Assembly: GCA_940746715.1 (NCBI GenBank)
Contig: CALNWN010000008.1
Span: forward strand, 186,001 to 250,000
DNA length: 64,000 bases
Reading direction: 5' to 3'
Source of the DNA: an uncultured Paraburkholderia sp.
Lineage (GTDB): Bacteria > Pseudomonadota > Gammaproteobacteria > Burkholderiales > Burkholderiaceae
Shown here in pieces: positions 1-10,131 of the stretch (its first letter is position 1; each line of letters opens with the position of its first letter). The position numbers and the translations under genes were made by a program. Under the pieces are notes generated by a model. It made no database searches and was not told the origin of the DNA. It was given only the letters and a program-made list of their open reading frames with translations.

Positions 1-1001
1 GCGCGGCTATGCAGGGCGCGGCGTGGTGACCACCTCCACTTACGAAGCGCGTGCACTCGGCGTGTTTTCCGCCATGGGCATGATGAAGGCGGCCGTGCTC
101 GCGCCGGACGCGATCCTGCTGCCCACGGGATTTCGACTCCTACCGTCATTACTCGCGGCTCTTCAAGGCTGCGGTGGCCACGTTTACCGACCGCATCGAA
201 GACCGCGGCATCGACGAAATCTATATCGATCTCACGGAACTGCCGGGCGAGCCGCGCGACATTGCCGCGCGCATCAAGGAGGCGGTGAACGGGGCCACCG
301 GCCTCACGTGCTCGATCTGCGTGGCGCCGAACAAATTGCTCGCGAAGATCGGCTCCGAACTCGACAAGCCCGACGGCCTCACCATTCTCACGCCCGTGGA
401 CGTGCCGCTGCGCGTGTGGCCGCTGCCGGTGCGCAAAGTCAACGGCATCGGCCCGAAGACGGCGGAAAAACTCACGGCGCTCGGCATTGCCACCGTCGGC
501 GATCTGGCTGTGGCAGACGCGGGCCTGTTGCAGGACCACTTCGGGCGCAGTTACTCGGCGTGGCTCATGCGCGTCGCGCAAGGCGAGGACGAGCGGCCCG
601 TGGTGATGGAATCGGAACCGAAATCGATGAGCCGCGAAACGACTTTCGAGCGCGATCTGCATCCGCGTCACGACCGGCCGGCGTTATCGAGTTCGTTCAC
701 CGGCCTGTGCGTGCGGGTCGCGGAAGATCTGGTGCGCAAGGGCTATGTCGGCAAGACTGTCGGCATCAAGCTGCGCTATGACGATTTCCGCACGGTCACG
801 CGCGACCTGACGCTGGAGGCGCCCACCACCGACGCCGCGGAAATACGCCGCGCGGCCACCGAATGTCTGCGGCGCGTCGAGCTCAACCGCAAGCTGCGGC
901 TGCTCGGCGTGCGTGTGAGCGCGCTGAGCCTCGCGAGCGAGCAGCCGCCGCCGCGGCGTCTACCGGTTCAGGCGGACTTGCCCTTCACGAGCGACGAATA
1001 G
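1..1001 (+). CDS. dinB: DNA polymerase IV (DinB), 5'-partial, frameshifted
   Basis: Y-family translesion polymerase that copies damaged templates in the cytoplasm. The start lies left of the window. The Y-family signature RGIDEIYIDLT with its acidic pair is at about 202-232, the thumb helix-hairpin-helix (VNGIGPKTAEKL) at about 437-475, and the little-finger domain fills the rest up to the TAA at 999-1001. One base too many near 127-131 shifts the frame: the upstream frame runs RGVVTTSTYEARALGV, and the match resumes downstream as FDSYRHYSRLF in another frame. The last 34 bases overlap the 3' end of the convergent sensor kinase. Family assignment is firm; whether the frameshift is biological or a sequencing error is open. 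Confidence 0.9.
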
Positions 1002-2441
1002 GAAGCCGAGCCAGGCACGGACGCGTTCTGCGCATTCGCAGCCGCATTCTCCGGCACGTTCGCACGCGCCGGCTGCGCAACGCCCTCCATACGCGAAGCG
1101 GCAACCGAAAACGCAAAGGTGTTCACGCCATTCGCGCTCTGCACCGACACAGTGCCGCGATGCATCTCCGCAATCGCCTTGACGATGGCAAGACCCAGCC
1201 CGTGATTCTCGCGGCTATTGGTGCGCGAGGCTTCAACGCGATAAAACCGGTCGAACAGATGTTCGAGCACCGTGGGCTCGCCCGGATTCGCGACTTCGAT
1301 TCGCACCTGCTCCGCTTCGCGCGCGATCCTGACGCTGATCTGCGCACCCGGCTGGCAATGCTGGATCGCATTCATCAACAGATTCGTGCAGGCGCGGCCG
1401 AACAGCGACCGGTTGACATGCGCGACGGCGTCGCCATGGAGGCGCGCCTGCACGCGGGCTTCTTCGAGCGGAATCTCCAGAAACTCCAGCGTATGCGCGA
1501 CTTCTGCGGCGAGCGAGACTTCCATGAGCCCCGTCGCCCGCTCGCCCTGATCGGCGCGTGCAAGGAACAGCATGTCGTTGATGATGGCCCGCATGCGTTC
1601 GAATTCTTCGAGGTTCGATTGCAGCGTGTGGCGCAGATCGTCCACGGAACGATTGCGTGTCAGCGCGACCTCGGTCTGGCCGATCAGGATCGTCACCGGC
1701 GTGCGCAATTCGTGCGCGACGTCCGCATTGAACGACTCTAGCCGGCAATACGCGCCGTCGAGCCGTTCGAGTGCGCCGTTAAACGAATTCGCCAGATCGT
1801 TCAGCTCGTGCGGCAGCGACGCGGTATTGAGCCGTTGCGAGCGATTGTTCGGACTGACGGCGGAAGCGTCGCGCGTGAGGCGTGTGAGCGGCGCGAGACC
1901 GATGCGCGTCACGGAGTAGCTGAGCAGCAGCACCGCAAGACTGCCGAGCGCCGACAGCGCGGCGAGCGCGAAGCCGAACACGCGCATGGTGCGAATGTTC
2001 GGCATGTAGCTCGACGCCACCTGCAGCTGCATCGGCGGACGCGTCGAATAGCCGGGAATGGACACGGTGGTGGTGAGCATGTCAGCACCGCCGCCCACTG
2101 GCCTCACGCGCGTAGCCGCCGGGCAGGGTCTTGATGATCGTGCCTTCTATCGGCTTACCGTAGTTGTAAGACGGCTCGATGCTCGTGACCGCATACACGG
2201 TGCTGCGGTCGGGCGGCGTCATGTCGGTGAGCTTTTCGCGCGACATGCGCCATTTGTCCGGCGTCAGTCCATGATTGCAGATGAGCCGCGCGATCTGCGC
2301 GCGGTCGTCGAGCGACTCGCGCAAGTGGCTCTCCAGCTGCGAGCGCAGCACCGCAAAAAGCCCTGCGCCAACGAGCGTAAACACGAACAGCGCGACGAGC
2401 GCAAACATCAATGCCAAGCGCCGCGCGATGGAACGGTTCAT
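968..2441 (-). CDS. Heavy-metal-type sensor histidine kinase, frameshifted
   Basis: Inner-membrane sensor kinase of the CusS/IrlS/CzcS type, partner of the regulator encoded just upstream. The start ATG at 2441 overlaps the regulator's TGA (ATGA), so the two are translationally coupled. N-terminal membrane helix at about residues 8-30, periplasmic sensor part, second helix at about 1920-1990, HAMP, then HisKA with the phospho-acceptor motif DVAHELRTPVTIL (about 1685-1725) and the ATPase boxes NLLMNAIQH and GLGLAIVK. The frame breaks near 2090-2105, in the periplasmic domain: the first frame ends at a TGA after GGYAREASGRR, the second resumes at ADMLTTTVSIPGY. Some sensor residues may also be missing there. 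The kinase core is intact. Confidence 0.85.
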
Positions 2442-3946
2442 GACTGCTCCGCCTCTTCGCGCACTTCGAGCACGTAGCCCATGCCGCGCACAGTATGCAG
2501 CAGCTTCGACGGAAACGGGCCGTCCAGCTTCGCGCGCAATCGTTTGATCGCCGTCTCGACCACATTCGTATGACTGTCGAAGTTGACGTCCCACACCAGC
2601 TCGGTGATGGCCGTTTTCGACAGAATGTCGCCTTGCCTGCGGGCCAACACGCTCAGCAACTGAAATTCTTTCGCGGTCAGGTCGAGTCGCACGCCGTCAC
2701 GCGTCGCGCGCCGCCCGATCAGATCGACAAACAGATCGCCGACGGAAATCAGCGTGGATTCCTGCGACCGCGTGCGGCGCGCCAGTGCATGCAGGCGCTC
2801 GACCAGTTCGAGGAACGAGAAAGGCTTGGTGAGATAGTCGTCCGCGCCTTCGCGCAAGCCGCGCACGCGGTCGTTCACATGATCGCGCGCGGTGAGCATG
2901 ATGACGGGCGTCGATTTGCGCATGCGCAGTGCCTTCAGCACGCTGAAGCCGTCGCGCTTGGGCAGCATGACGTCGAGCACGATGACGTCGTAATCGAACT
3001 CGGTGGCCAGATGCATGCCTTCCTCGCCGTCGAGCGCCACGTCCACGACCCAACCCTGCTCTGTCAAACCGGAGCGCAGGTAGTCCACTACCTTGTGCTC
3101 GTCTTCAACAATCAGCACCTTCGGTTCGATCGCGAACTGCGGCGCGGGCACGCCGACGAGTGCGGCAATAGCATGCTCGTATTGCGCGCGCTGGTTCAAC
3201 AACAGTTGCGCCTGCACACGCGTCGTGTCGAGCAGCGATTTCTGCTGCAGGACGTCGAGGCCCGATACCGCGCCGAGTTCGTGTTCGGCGTTCACGTAAT
3301 CCAGCGCTTTTTGCTGCAGCTTTACCGATTGATCGAACACGTCGATTTCGGTGTCGAGTTCGCGCAGCGAGAAGTAATCGCTTGCGACCTCGGTGGTGAG
3401 GATGAGCCGCGCGTTCGCGAGATCGTCGGCCGACTGTTCGGCGGAAGCCGTCGCGCCTTCCACCTGACGGCGTATGCGGCCGAACAGGTCCGTGTCGTAG
3501 CTGATGGTGGGGCCGAGTTGCAGATTGTTCTGCACGGTCGAGACGGTCGGCGTTGCGTAGTTGGTGCGCGGCCTGTCCTGCGAAATGCGAAAGCGCGACG
3601 CCGACGCCGCGAGGTCCACTTCGGGAATTTGTTGGGCGCGCGTGTTCGCGAGCGTCGCCTTCGCCTGCGCATAGTGCGCGCTGGCCGCGACGAGCGTCTG
3701 GTTTTGCGCGAGCGCCTGCGTTTCCAGCGCGGCGAGCGTGGCGTCATGGTAGACGTTCCACCAGTCAAGGTCCATCGGCGCATGCGAGGGAGCGGCAACG
3801 CGCCAGTAGGAGTCCGTATTCCATGCAGGCGGCACCTCGGCCTGCGGCCGTTTGTAATCGGGCCCCACGGTGCACGCGGCGAGCATGGCCGCGCTCGCCG
3901 CGGCTAAACACGTCATCACGACGCGGCTGGCGCTTGGCTGCTTCAC
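2438..3946 (-). pseudogene. Chimera: NodT-family outer-membrane factor fused in frame to OmpR-type response regulator
   Basis: One uninterrupted reading frame of 502 codons joins two unrelated proteins. Residues 1 to about 275 are the first half of an RND outer-membrane factor: lipoprotein signal peptide with lipobox LAAC, then TVGPDYKRP and the first coiled-coil hairpin, ending at GVPAPQFAIEP. The next residue begins a complete response regulator minus its initiator Met: KVLIVEDEHKVV, phospho-acceptor in VIVLDVMLP, LTARD, the LTKPF lysine, and a winged-helix DNA-binding domain ending HTVRGMGYVLE. The second half of the outer-membrane factor (some 200 or more residues) and the intergenic region are absent; the joint is at about 3119-3124. 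The start is GTG at 3946, overlapping the adaptor stop. Normally these are two genes of a metal or drug efflux operon. The fused regulator would be exported or unstable, so function is doubtful. Confidence 0.85.
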
Positions 3947-5036
3947 GACGCCCCCTTCGTGCTCTTCTGCGGCGCGGCGATCTCGACGTGATCGCCGTCC
4001 GCAATCGAATCGCTCGGATTGGTGATGATTCTGTCGTTGCCGTCGATTCCGCTTTCGATTTCGAGCGTTTGTCCGAGGTCCTGCGCGATCACGACCTTGC
4101 GCAACTGCACGTCTCCCTTTGCATCGACCACGGCGAGCCGCGGCCCCTCCGCGCGAAACAGCAAGGCATTGCCGGGCACCATCCACTGCGCGTGTGCGAC
4201 GGAAGGCAGCGCGACCTGCACATAGGCGCCGGGACGCAGCGTGTTGTCGGGATTTGGCAGCGTCACTTCGACCTGCAGCGAGCGGGTGGGCACGTCGATC
4301 GCGCCCGAAATGTGCGTGACCGTGCCATGAAACTGCTGGCCCGGTAGTTCGGCCTGCGTGACGACCACCTTCTGCCCCACCGACACGTTCTGCGCATAGG
4401 CCTGCGGCAATTGCACATAGACACGCAGCGGGTCCGATTGCGCGAGCGCAAAAAGCGCGCGGCTCGTGCCGCTGCCCGCGTCGATGAGATCGCCGACATC
4501 CACATTGCGTTGCGTGATCACGCCTGCGAACGGCGCGACGATGCGCTTGAACGATTCGAGCTGGCGCAGGCGCTGCACGTTCGCATCGGCGGCGGCCAGG
4601 TTGGCAATGCCCTGCGTATAGGTGCTTTGCCGCTCGTCGAGCTCCTGCTGCGAAACCGCGTCCCGTTGACCTGCTTCACACGCGCGCCGATGTCCACATA
4701 CCAGCGCAGCAGATAACCGGTGGAGCGCGCATAAATCGGCGATTCGACGCTGCCGCGCAAGGTGCCCGGCAACGTGGTCGTGCCGCTGTCTTCGGCGGGC
4801 GTCGGGCTCACCACGTTCACGTATTGCGTGGCGTTCTGCTTCGTCGTTTGCTCGACGGCGCGGTTTTGCATCAGGTTCGCGACCACGGTGCGCAGCGCGC
4901 CGAGCGCGAGCAACGCGAGCACGATCCAGATGGCGATCTTCGCGCGCTTCCATTCGCGATTGCGCGGCGGCAGTGCGTGGCCGCTTTCCGTCTCTCGCGA
5001 CGGAATCGCCAGCGATGCATGAGTTTTTTCGGTCAT
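3943..5036 (-). pseudogene. RND efflux periplasmic adaptor (HlyD/MFP family), internal deletion and frameshift
   Basis: Membrane-fusion protein linking an RND pump to the outer-membrane channel. The N-terminal transmembrane anchor (IAIWIVLALLALGALRTVV) and the start of the lipoyl half (STGYLLRWYVDIGARVK) are in one frame; the second lipoyl half, beta-barrel and membrane-proximal domains (FAGVITQRNVDVGDLIDAG onward) are in another. At about 4660-4675 the text jumps from GARVK to QRDAVSQQELDERQ, so some 40-60 residues of the coiled-coil hairpin are missing compared with the family, with a change of frame. Downstream of the RND pump gene, with an 82-base gap, and overlapping the outer-membrane factor. 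Confidence 0.85.
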
Positions 5037-5118
5037 CTCAGTTAGCCATTCTGGTGAGCTAGCTCGGTTGGTCCGAGGTAGCCGTTTTCTTCACGTTCTC
5101 AATCGGTCGATCCGGCGC

Positions 5119-7798
5119 TCATGCCGGTTCGCCGGTGCTGCCGCTTTCGTGGTCTTCGTGTTCATTGCGATGACGACGCGCGAGACGCGTATAAATGCCC
5201 GCGAACACGAGCGGCACGAAAAACAGCGTGGATACCGTTGCAAACAGCAATCCGCCGATCACTGCGCGGCCGAGCGGCGCGTTCTGCTCGGCGCCTTCGC
5301 CAAGACCGAGCGCCATCGGAATCATGCCGATGATCATCGCGAACGCCATCATCAGCACAGGGCGAATACGGCTCGCTCCCGCCTCCAGCGCTGCCGTCAG
5401 CGGCGGCGCACCGGCGGAAAGCCGCTGCCGCGCGAACGCGACCATCAGAATGCTGTTCGCCGTGGCGACGCCCATTGTCATGATCGCGCCGGTGAGCGCC
5501 GCAGGCAACGCGCTGACGATAATGAGCGGATCGACCCACGACTGGAAGTTCACCACGATCAGCAGATACACGAGCACGATCGCCATGGCCACACCGAGGC
5601 CGAGACCGAAGTACGACGTGCGCATGGTCTCTACCTGGCCGCGCACGGTGATCTGACTGCCGCGCGGCAGCGTCGCGCGCGCTTTTTCGACGAGCTTGTC
5701 GACCTGATTCGCGACGCTGCCCAGATCGCGCTTGTCGACGCTCACGTACAGATCGATCACGGGCCGGATGTTGTAGTGCGTAACCACCGCGAACTGGTTT
5801 TGCGGCGACACGCGCACGAGATTGCCGAGCAGTTGCGTCGGGCCTGTCGAAGACGCCGACACCGGCGTGCGCAACAGATCGTCGATGGAAGAAATGCGGT
5901 ACTGCGGCGTTTGGACCGCCACGTTGTACTCGACGCCATTGCGGTCGTTGTACCAGAAGCCCGGCGACGTCTGCGAGCTTCCCGACAGCGAAACCAGCAG
6001 GTTTTGCGCGACGTTGCTCGCGGTCAGGTTGAGCTGCTGCAAGCGCGTGCGGTCCATCTGCAGGTTGATGGCGGGCTCGTCGAGCTTCTGCTGGATGTGC
6101 GTATCGACCGTGCCCGGAATCTGGCGCACGTCTTTCAAGAGCTTGTGCGCGACGTCGAAAAATTGCCCAGCTGGTCCGCGCCGGCTATCTGCACGTCCAC
6201 GGCGGCGGGCAGGCCGAAGTTGAGAATTTGCGTGACGATGTCGGCGGGCTGGAAGAAAAACTCGACGCCCGGAAAACGCTGCGGCAGCAGCGCACGCAAC
6301 TTCTCCACGTAGCGCTGCGTGGGCTCGTGGCCTTCTTTCAGCGCGATCTGGATTTCGCCGTCGAGCGTGCCGATCGTCCCTGAATTGCTGTCTGACAGGT
6401 TGATGCCGCTATAGCGGCAGACCGAGATTGTCGAGAATGGTGCCGAGTTCTTTCTCGGGCACGACTTCGCGAATCACCTTCTCGACTTCGTCGGCAAGAC
6501 GCGCGGTTTCCTCGATACGCGTGCCGGTCGGCGCGCGCATGTGCAGGCGGATATTGCCCGCGTCGACGCTCGGGAAAAAGTCTTCGCCGAGCACGAAGGC
6601 GAGTCCCATCGACACCACGCAGAAGCCGAGAAATATGCTGCCGAAACGGCCGCGGCGCACCAGCAGGCTGCTGAGAATCACAATGTAGGCCGCGCGCATG
6701 CGCTCGAAGCCATTGTCGAAACGCCTGTACAGGCGCTGAAACAGACTCGGCCTTGCATCGGGCTTCGGCTTGTGCGCGTGGCCCATCAGCAGCATGGCGA
6801 GCGTGGGCACGAGCGTGCGCGACAGAATGTACGACGCCAGCATCGCGAACACCACGGCCTCCGCGAGCGGCACGAACAGGTAGCGCGCCACGCCGGTCAG
6901 GAAGAACATCGGCACGAACACGATACAGATGCACAGCGTGGAAACGAGCGCGGGAATCGCGATTTCGCCGGCACCTTCCAGAATCGCATCGTGCAGATTC
7001 GTGCCCATATGCAGATGCCGCTCGATATTCTCGATCGTCACCGTCGCGTCGTCGACGAGAATACCCACCGCCAGCGCAAGGCCGCCGAGCGTCATGATGT
7101 TGATGGTCTGTCCGAGCGCATGCGTTACAATCAGCGACGAGAGAATCGACAGCGGAATCGAGATCGCGATGATGCAGGTGCTGCGCCAGTTGCCGAGAAA
7201 GAGCAGGATCATCGCGGCGGTGAGTGCGGCGGCGACCACGGCCTCGCGCAGCACGCCCTCCACTGCGGCCTTCACGAACACCGACTGATCGAACAGCGCC
7301 GTGATGTTCAGGTCCGGCGGCAATGCGGCGCGCGCGGCCGGCAGCAGCCCATGCAGCGTATTGACGATTGACAGCGTCGACGCACTGCCGTTTTTGAGCA
7401 CTGAAATCAGCACGCCGCGATGGCCGTTCTGCCGGACGATATTCGTTTGCGGCGAGAAACCGTCGCGCACATGAGCGACTTCCCGCAGATACGTCGTGGC
7501 GCCGTTGACCGTGCGCACCGGAATATCGTTGAGCCCCTCCAGCGTCGACGGCGAGCCGTTCATGTTGATCGTGTATTCCCTCGGGCCGATCTTCGCCGTG
7601 CCGGTGGGCAGAATCAGATTCTGCGCGTTGAAGGCGCTGACCACATTAGGTCCAGATGATGCTGACGACCGGAATGTTGATTTCGGGCAGCACGTCGACC
7701 GGCGTGGTGAACAGCACGAACGGCGTCGCCAGCACGATCAGAATGGCCATCACGATGAACGTGTAGGGCCGCTTAAGCGCAACGTTGACAATCCACAT
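5119..7798 (-). pseudogene. RND multidrug/metal efflux pump, deleted and frameshifted
   Basis: Inner-membrane proton-driven pump of the RND superfamily and first gene of the leftward efflux operon. It begins MWIVNVALKRPYTFIV, with the first transmembrane helix and the NIPVVSIIW porter start. At about 7645 the text jumps to NVVSAFNAQNLILPTG, so about 140 residues of the first porter subdomain are missing. The central helices with the proton-relay pair in LAVGILVDDATVTIEN are intact. An extra base near 6419 (between GLP and YSGINL) and a break in the A-run at 6158-6162 (QLGNF/DVAHKLL) shift the frame twice. The C-terminal half runs to EHEDHESGSTGEPA. About 890 codons remain against roughly 1030 usual. 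Confidence 0.88.
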
Positions 7799-7949
7799 GA
7801 AACGCGCCTGAGTTAAGTGCAGGAGACTGCTGCGAGCAGCTGGAGGGTAGATTAACTGGCGCTTATGCTAGATCGCCAGCCCCAACACCTGCATGGCGCG
7901 AAAATGGCGGAATTGTCAGGAAGCTTATCGTAAGGAAAAAGCGTTGGAG

Positions 7950-7978
7950 GGCGGCGCTGCTTCACGCAAGCCGCCGCT
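7950..7978. terminator. Stem-loop between convergent-side ends of the VOC gene and the efflux operon promoter region
   Basis: GGCGGCGC and GCCGCC arms flank a short loop. T-rich stretches lie on both sides, so it could work as an intrinsic terminator, most likely for the leftward VOC gene that stops 35 bases away. Confidence 0.45.
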
Positions 7979-8012
7979 TTTATTTCAATTAGCCTACGCG
8001 TTTTTCGTGCGT

Positions 8013-8446
8013 TTACTTCGCGAACAGCGACGACATATCGGCAAACGCCTTGAATTCGAGCGCGTTGCCCGACGGATCGAGGAAGAACATGGTGGCCTGT
8101 TCGCCCACTTCGCCCTTGAAACGCACATGCGGCTCGATGACGAAGTCGATGCCCGCTTTTTGCAGCTTGTCCGCGGCGGCCTGCCATTGCTCCATGGAAA
8201 GCACGGCGCCGAAGTGGCGCACCGGCACGGCGTCGCCGTCGACCTTGCTGGTCTGGCTGTGCCCACTTCCTCCGGCGCGAGATGCGCGACGATCTGATGC
8301 CCGTAGAAATTGAAATCGACCCAATGCTCAGAACTGCGGCCTTCGGGGCAGCCGAGCAGTTCGCCGTAGAACTCGCGCGCGGCGGCGAGGCTGTGGACGG
8401 GAAACGCCAGGTGGAACGGCGGCAGGGCGGTGTCGGCAATGCTCAT
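8013..8446 (-). CDS. VOC-superfamily (glyoxalase/dioxygenase-like) protein, frameshifted
   Basis: Small protein of the vicinal-oxygen-chelate fold. The first beta-alpha-beta-beta-beta module starts [22 protein letters not shown], giving a likely metal-ligand His near the N-terminus; the second module carries [18 protein letters not shown], with the usual Glu ligand near the end. Start ATG at 8446. One G appears to be missing near 8263: EEVG in one frame should continue as [14 protein letters not shown] in the next. Substrate unknown; this group of about 140 residues is annotated broadly as glyoxalase/bleomycin-resistance-like. Divergent from the LysR gene at 8579, which may control it. Confidence 0.85.
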
Positions 8447-8578
8447 GATGAGGTACTCGCTATGGGTGCTCGATTGATGAACGGCGGTACTTTGACTGCA
8501 AAGTTTAACCACCAGTAAAAATGATGAAAAACGATATATATTTGAGCTGACCAACACGAAAATCGATCAATCGAAAAC

Positions 8579-9351
8579 ATGCTCGCCGAACTCAGAACCT
8601 TGATTGCCGTCAGCCAGTACGGCACGTTTTCCGCGGCGGGTGCACGCATCGGTCTCACGCAATCGGCTGTGAGCGCGCAGATGCAACGCCTCGAAGACGA
8701 GCTGGGCTTTGCGCTCTTCGACCGCACGGGCCGCTCCGCGACGCTCAACGACGCGGGCCGCGAAACGCTCGCGCTCGCCGAGGAAATCATCGCGCTTTAT
8801 GCGCGCCTCTCGGAACGCGGCGCGGTCGCAGCGGAGAGCGGCATGCTGCACGTGGGGGCGATTGCATCGGCGCAAGTGTCGTTTCTCGCGGACGCATTGG
8901 CGCGCTTTCGCGAGGACCGTCCAGGCTGGCGCATTCGCGTCGTGCCCGGCGTGTCGCTGAATCTGCTCGGCCAGGTCGACTCCGGCGAACTCGATCTCGC
9001 GATCATCATCAAGCCGCCGTTCGCGCTGCCTTCGGAACTGGAATGGCGCCCGCTCGTGACCGAGCCCTTCGTGCTGCTCGTGCCGAAAGCGCTCGCGCGC
9101 GGCTAAATGTGCACGACGTGCTGGAGCTCGACGAATTGCAGGCGATCGCGCAACTCGTCGCGCGGGGCATCGGCATTGCCCTGATTCCCGACACGGCAGG
9201 CCTCGGCAGGTGGCCCGCCGGAGTCGCTGCGCTGTCGCTCGAAGAGGCGACGTTTCATCGCGAGATCGGGCTGGTGCAGCGCCCGCGCCATAGCCGGCAA
9301 GCGGTGGCGGCGGCGCTCGCCGACTGCATCGGGACCGCGGCACAGGAATGA
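8579..9351 (+). pseudogene. LysR-family transcriptional regulator, internal deletion
   Basis: LysR regulator with the N-terminal winged helix (LAELRTLIAVSQYGTFSAAG, helix-turn-helix QSAVSAQMQRLEDELG) and a substrate-binding domain that is intact to LVLLVPKALARG. A stop follows at 9103-9106. The C-terminal end of the same family (VHDVLELDELQAIAQLVARG, then ALIPDTAG) follows at once in another frame. By comparison with the family about 35-45 residues between the two are gone. Divergent orientation to the VOC gene suggests control of that gene. As it stands the protein would lack part of its effector domain. Confidence 0.8.
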
Positions 9352-9480
9352 GAGCCGAGGTGTGCCGGCAGTTGCCGCGCGCACGATTGTGCCGATCAGC
9401 GCTTGCTCAACTGTATCTGTGCACTCGCGCACGCGCCGCGCAAAATGGTGGTTCCCTGCCCGCCCGCGAGTCCGAGCCCA

Positions 9481-10125
9481 TGACGCCCACCGCTTTTCTC
9501 ACCGCAGATGTCCTGATCGCCTACAGCGCTTACTTCGTCGGCACGGCTAGCCCCGGCCCGAGCAATCTGGCCATCATGTCTCTCGCGATGAGCGCGGGCC
9601 GCCGCGCGGCGCTCGCGTTTGCGCTCGGCGTCGTGTCGGGCTCGTTTTTCTGGGCGCTGCTCGCGTCGCTAGGATTGTCGGCGGTGCTCGCCGCTTACTC
9701 GGGCTGCCTCGTCGCGATCAAGATCGCCGGCGGTCTGTATCTGCTATGGCTCGGCGTCAAGTCGGCGCGCTCGGCGCTCGCGCCGGCCAGCTTGGGCGGG
9801 CCGCGCGCATGAGGACGAACCGCTCAGGCGGCTCTATGTGCGCGGCCTGCTGCTGCATCTCACGAATCCGAAAGCGATTCTCGTCTGGATGTCGATCGTG
9901 TCGCTTGCCATGTCGTCGGCGGGCAGCGGTGCGCATGCGGCGCATACCGCGCCCGTCGTGCTCGGCTGCATGTGTATCGGCGTGTCGGTGTTCAGCAGTT
10001 ATGCGCTGCTCTTTTCGACGGCATCGGCGCGGCGCATTTATATGGCGGTCCGCCGCTGGCTCGACGGCTCGCTCGCCGTCATGTTCGGCATTGCCGGCCT
10101 CAAGCTGCTGACGTCGAAAAGTTAA
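9481..10125 (+). CDS. LysE/RhtB-family amino-acid exporter, frameshifted
   Basis: Inner-membrane exporter of amino acids or similar metabolites. The family signature near the N-terminus is visible (TASPGPSNLAIMSLAMSAGR), followed by hydrophobic helices; the C-terminal half has LLLHLTNPKAILVWMSIVSL, typical of RhtB proteins. The frame changes in a G/C-rich run near 9795-9810: one frame reads LGGPRA then stop, and the text continues as HEDEPLRRLYVRGLLLHL. Total length of about 214 codons matches the family. It ends seven bases before the convergent SulP gene. Confidence 0.85.
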
Positions 10126-10131
10126 ACCGCC

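Noticed and set aside
5068..6312. Long open frame of 414 codons opposite the RND pump gene
   Set aside because: His/Arg/Asp-rich composition with no family resemblance; it mirrors the true gene on the other strand and is open only because stop codons are rare in high-GC DNA.
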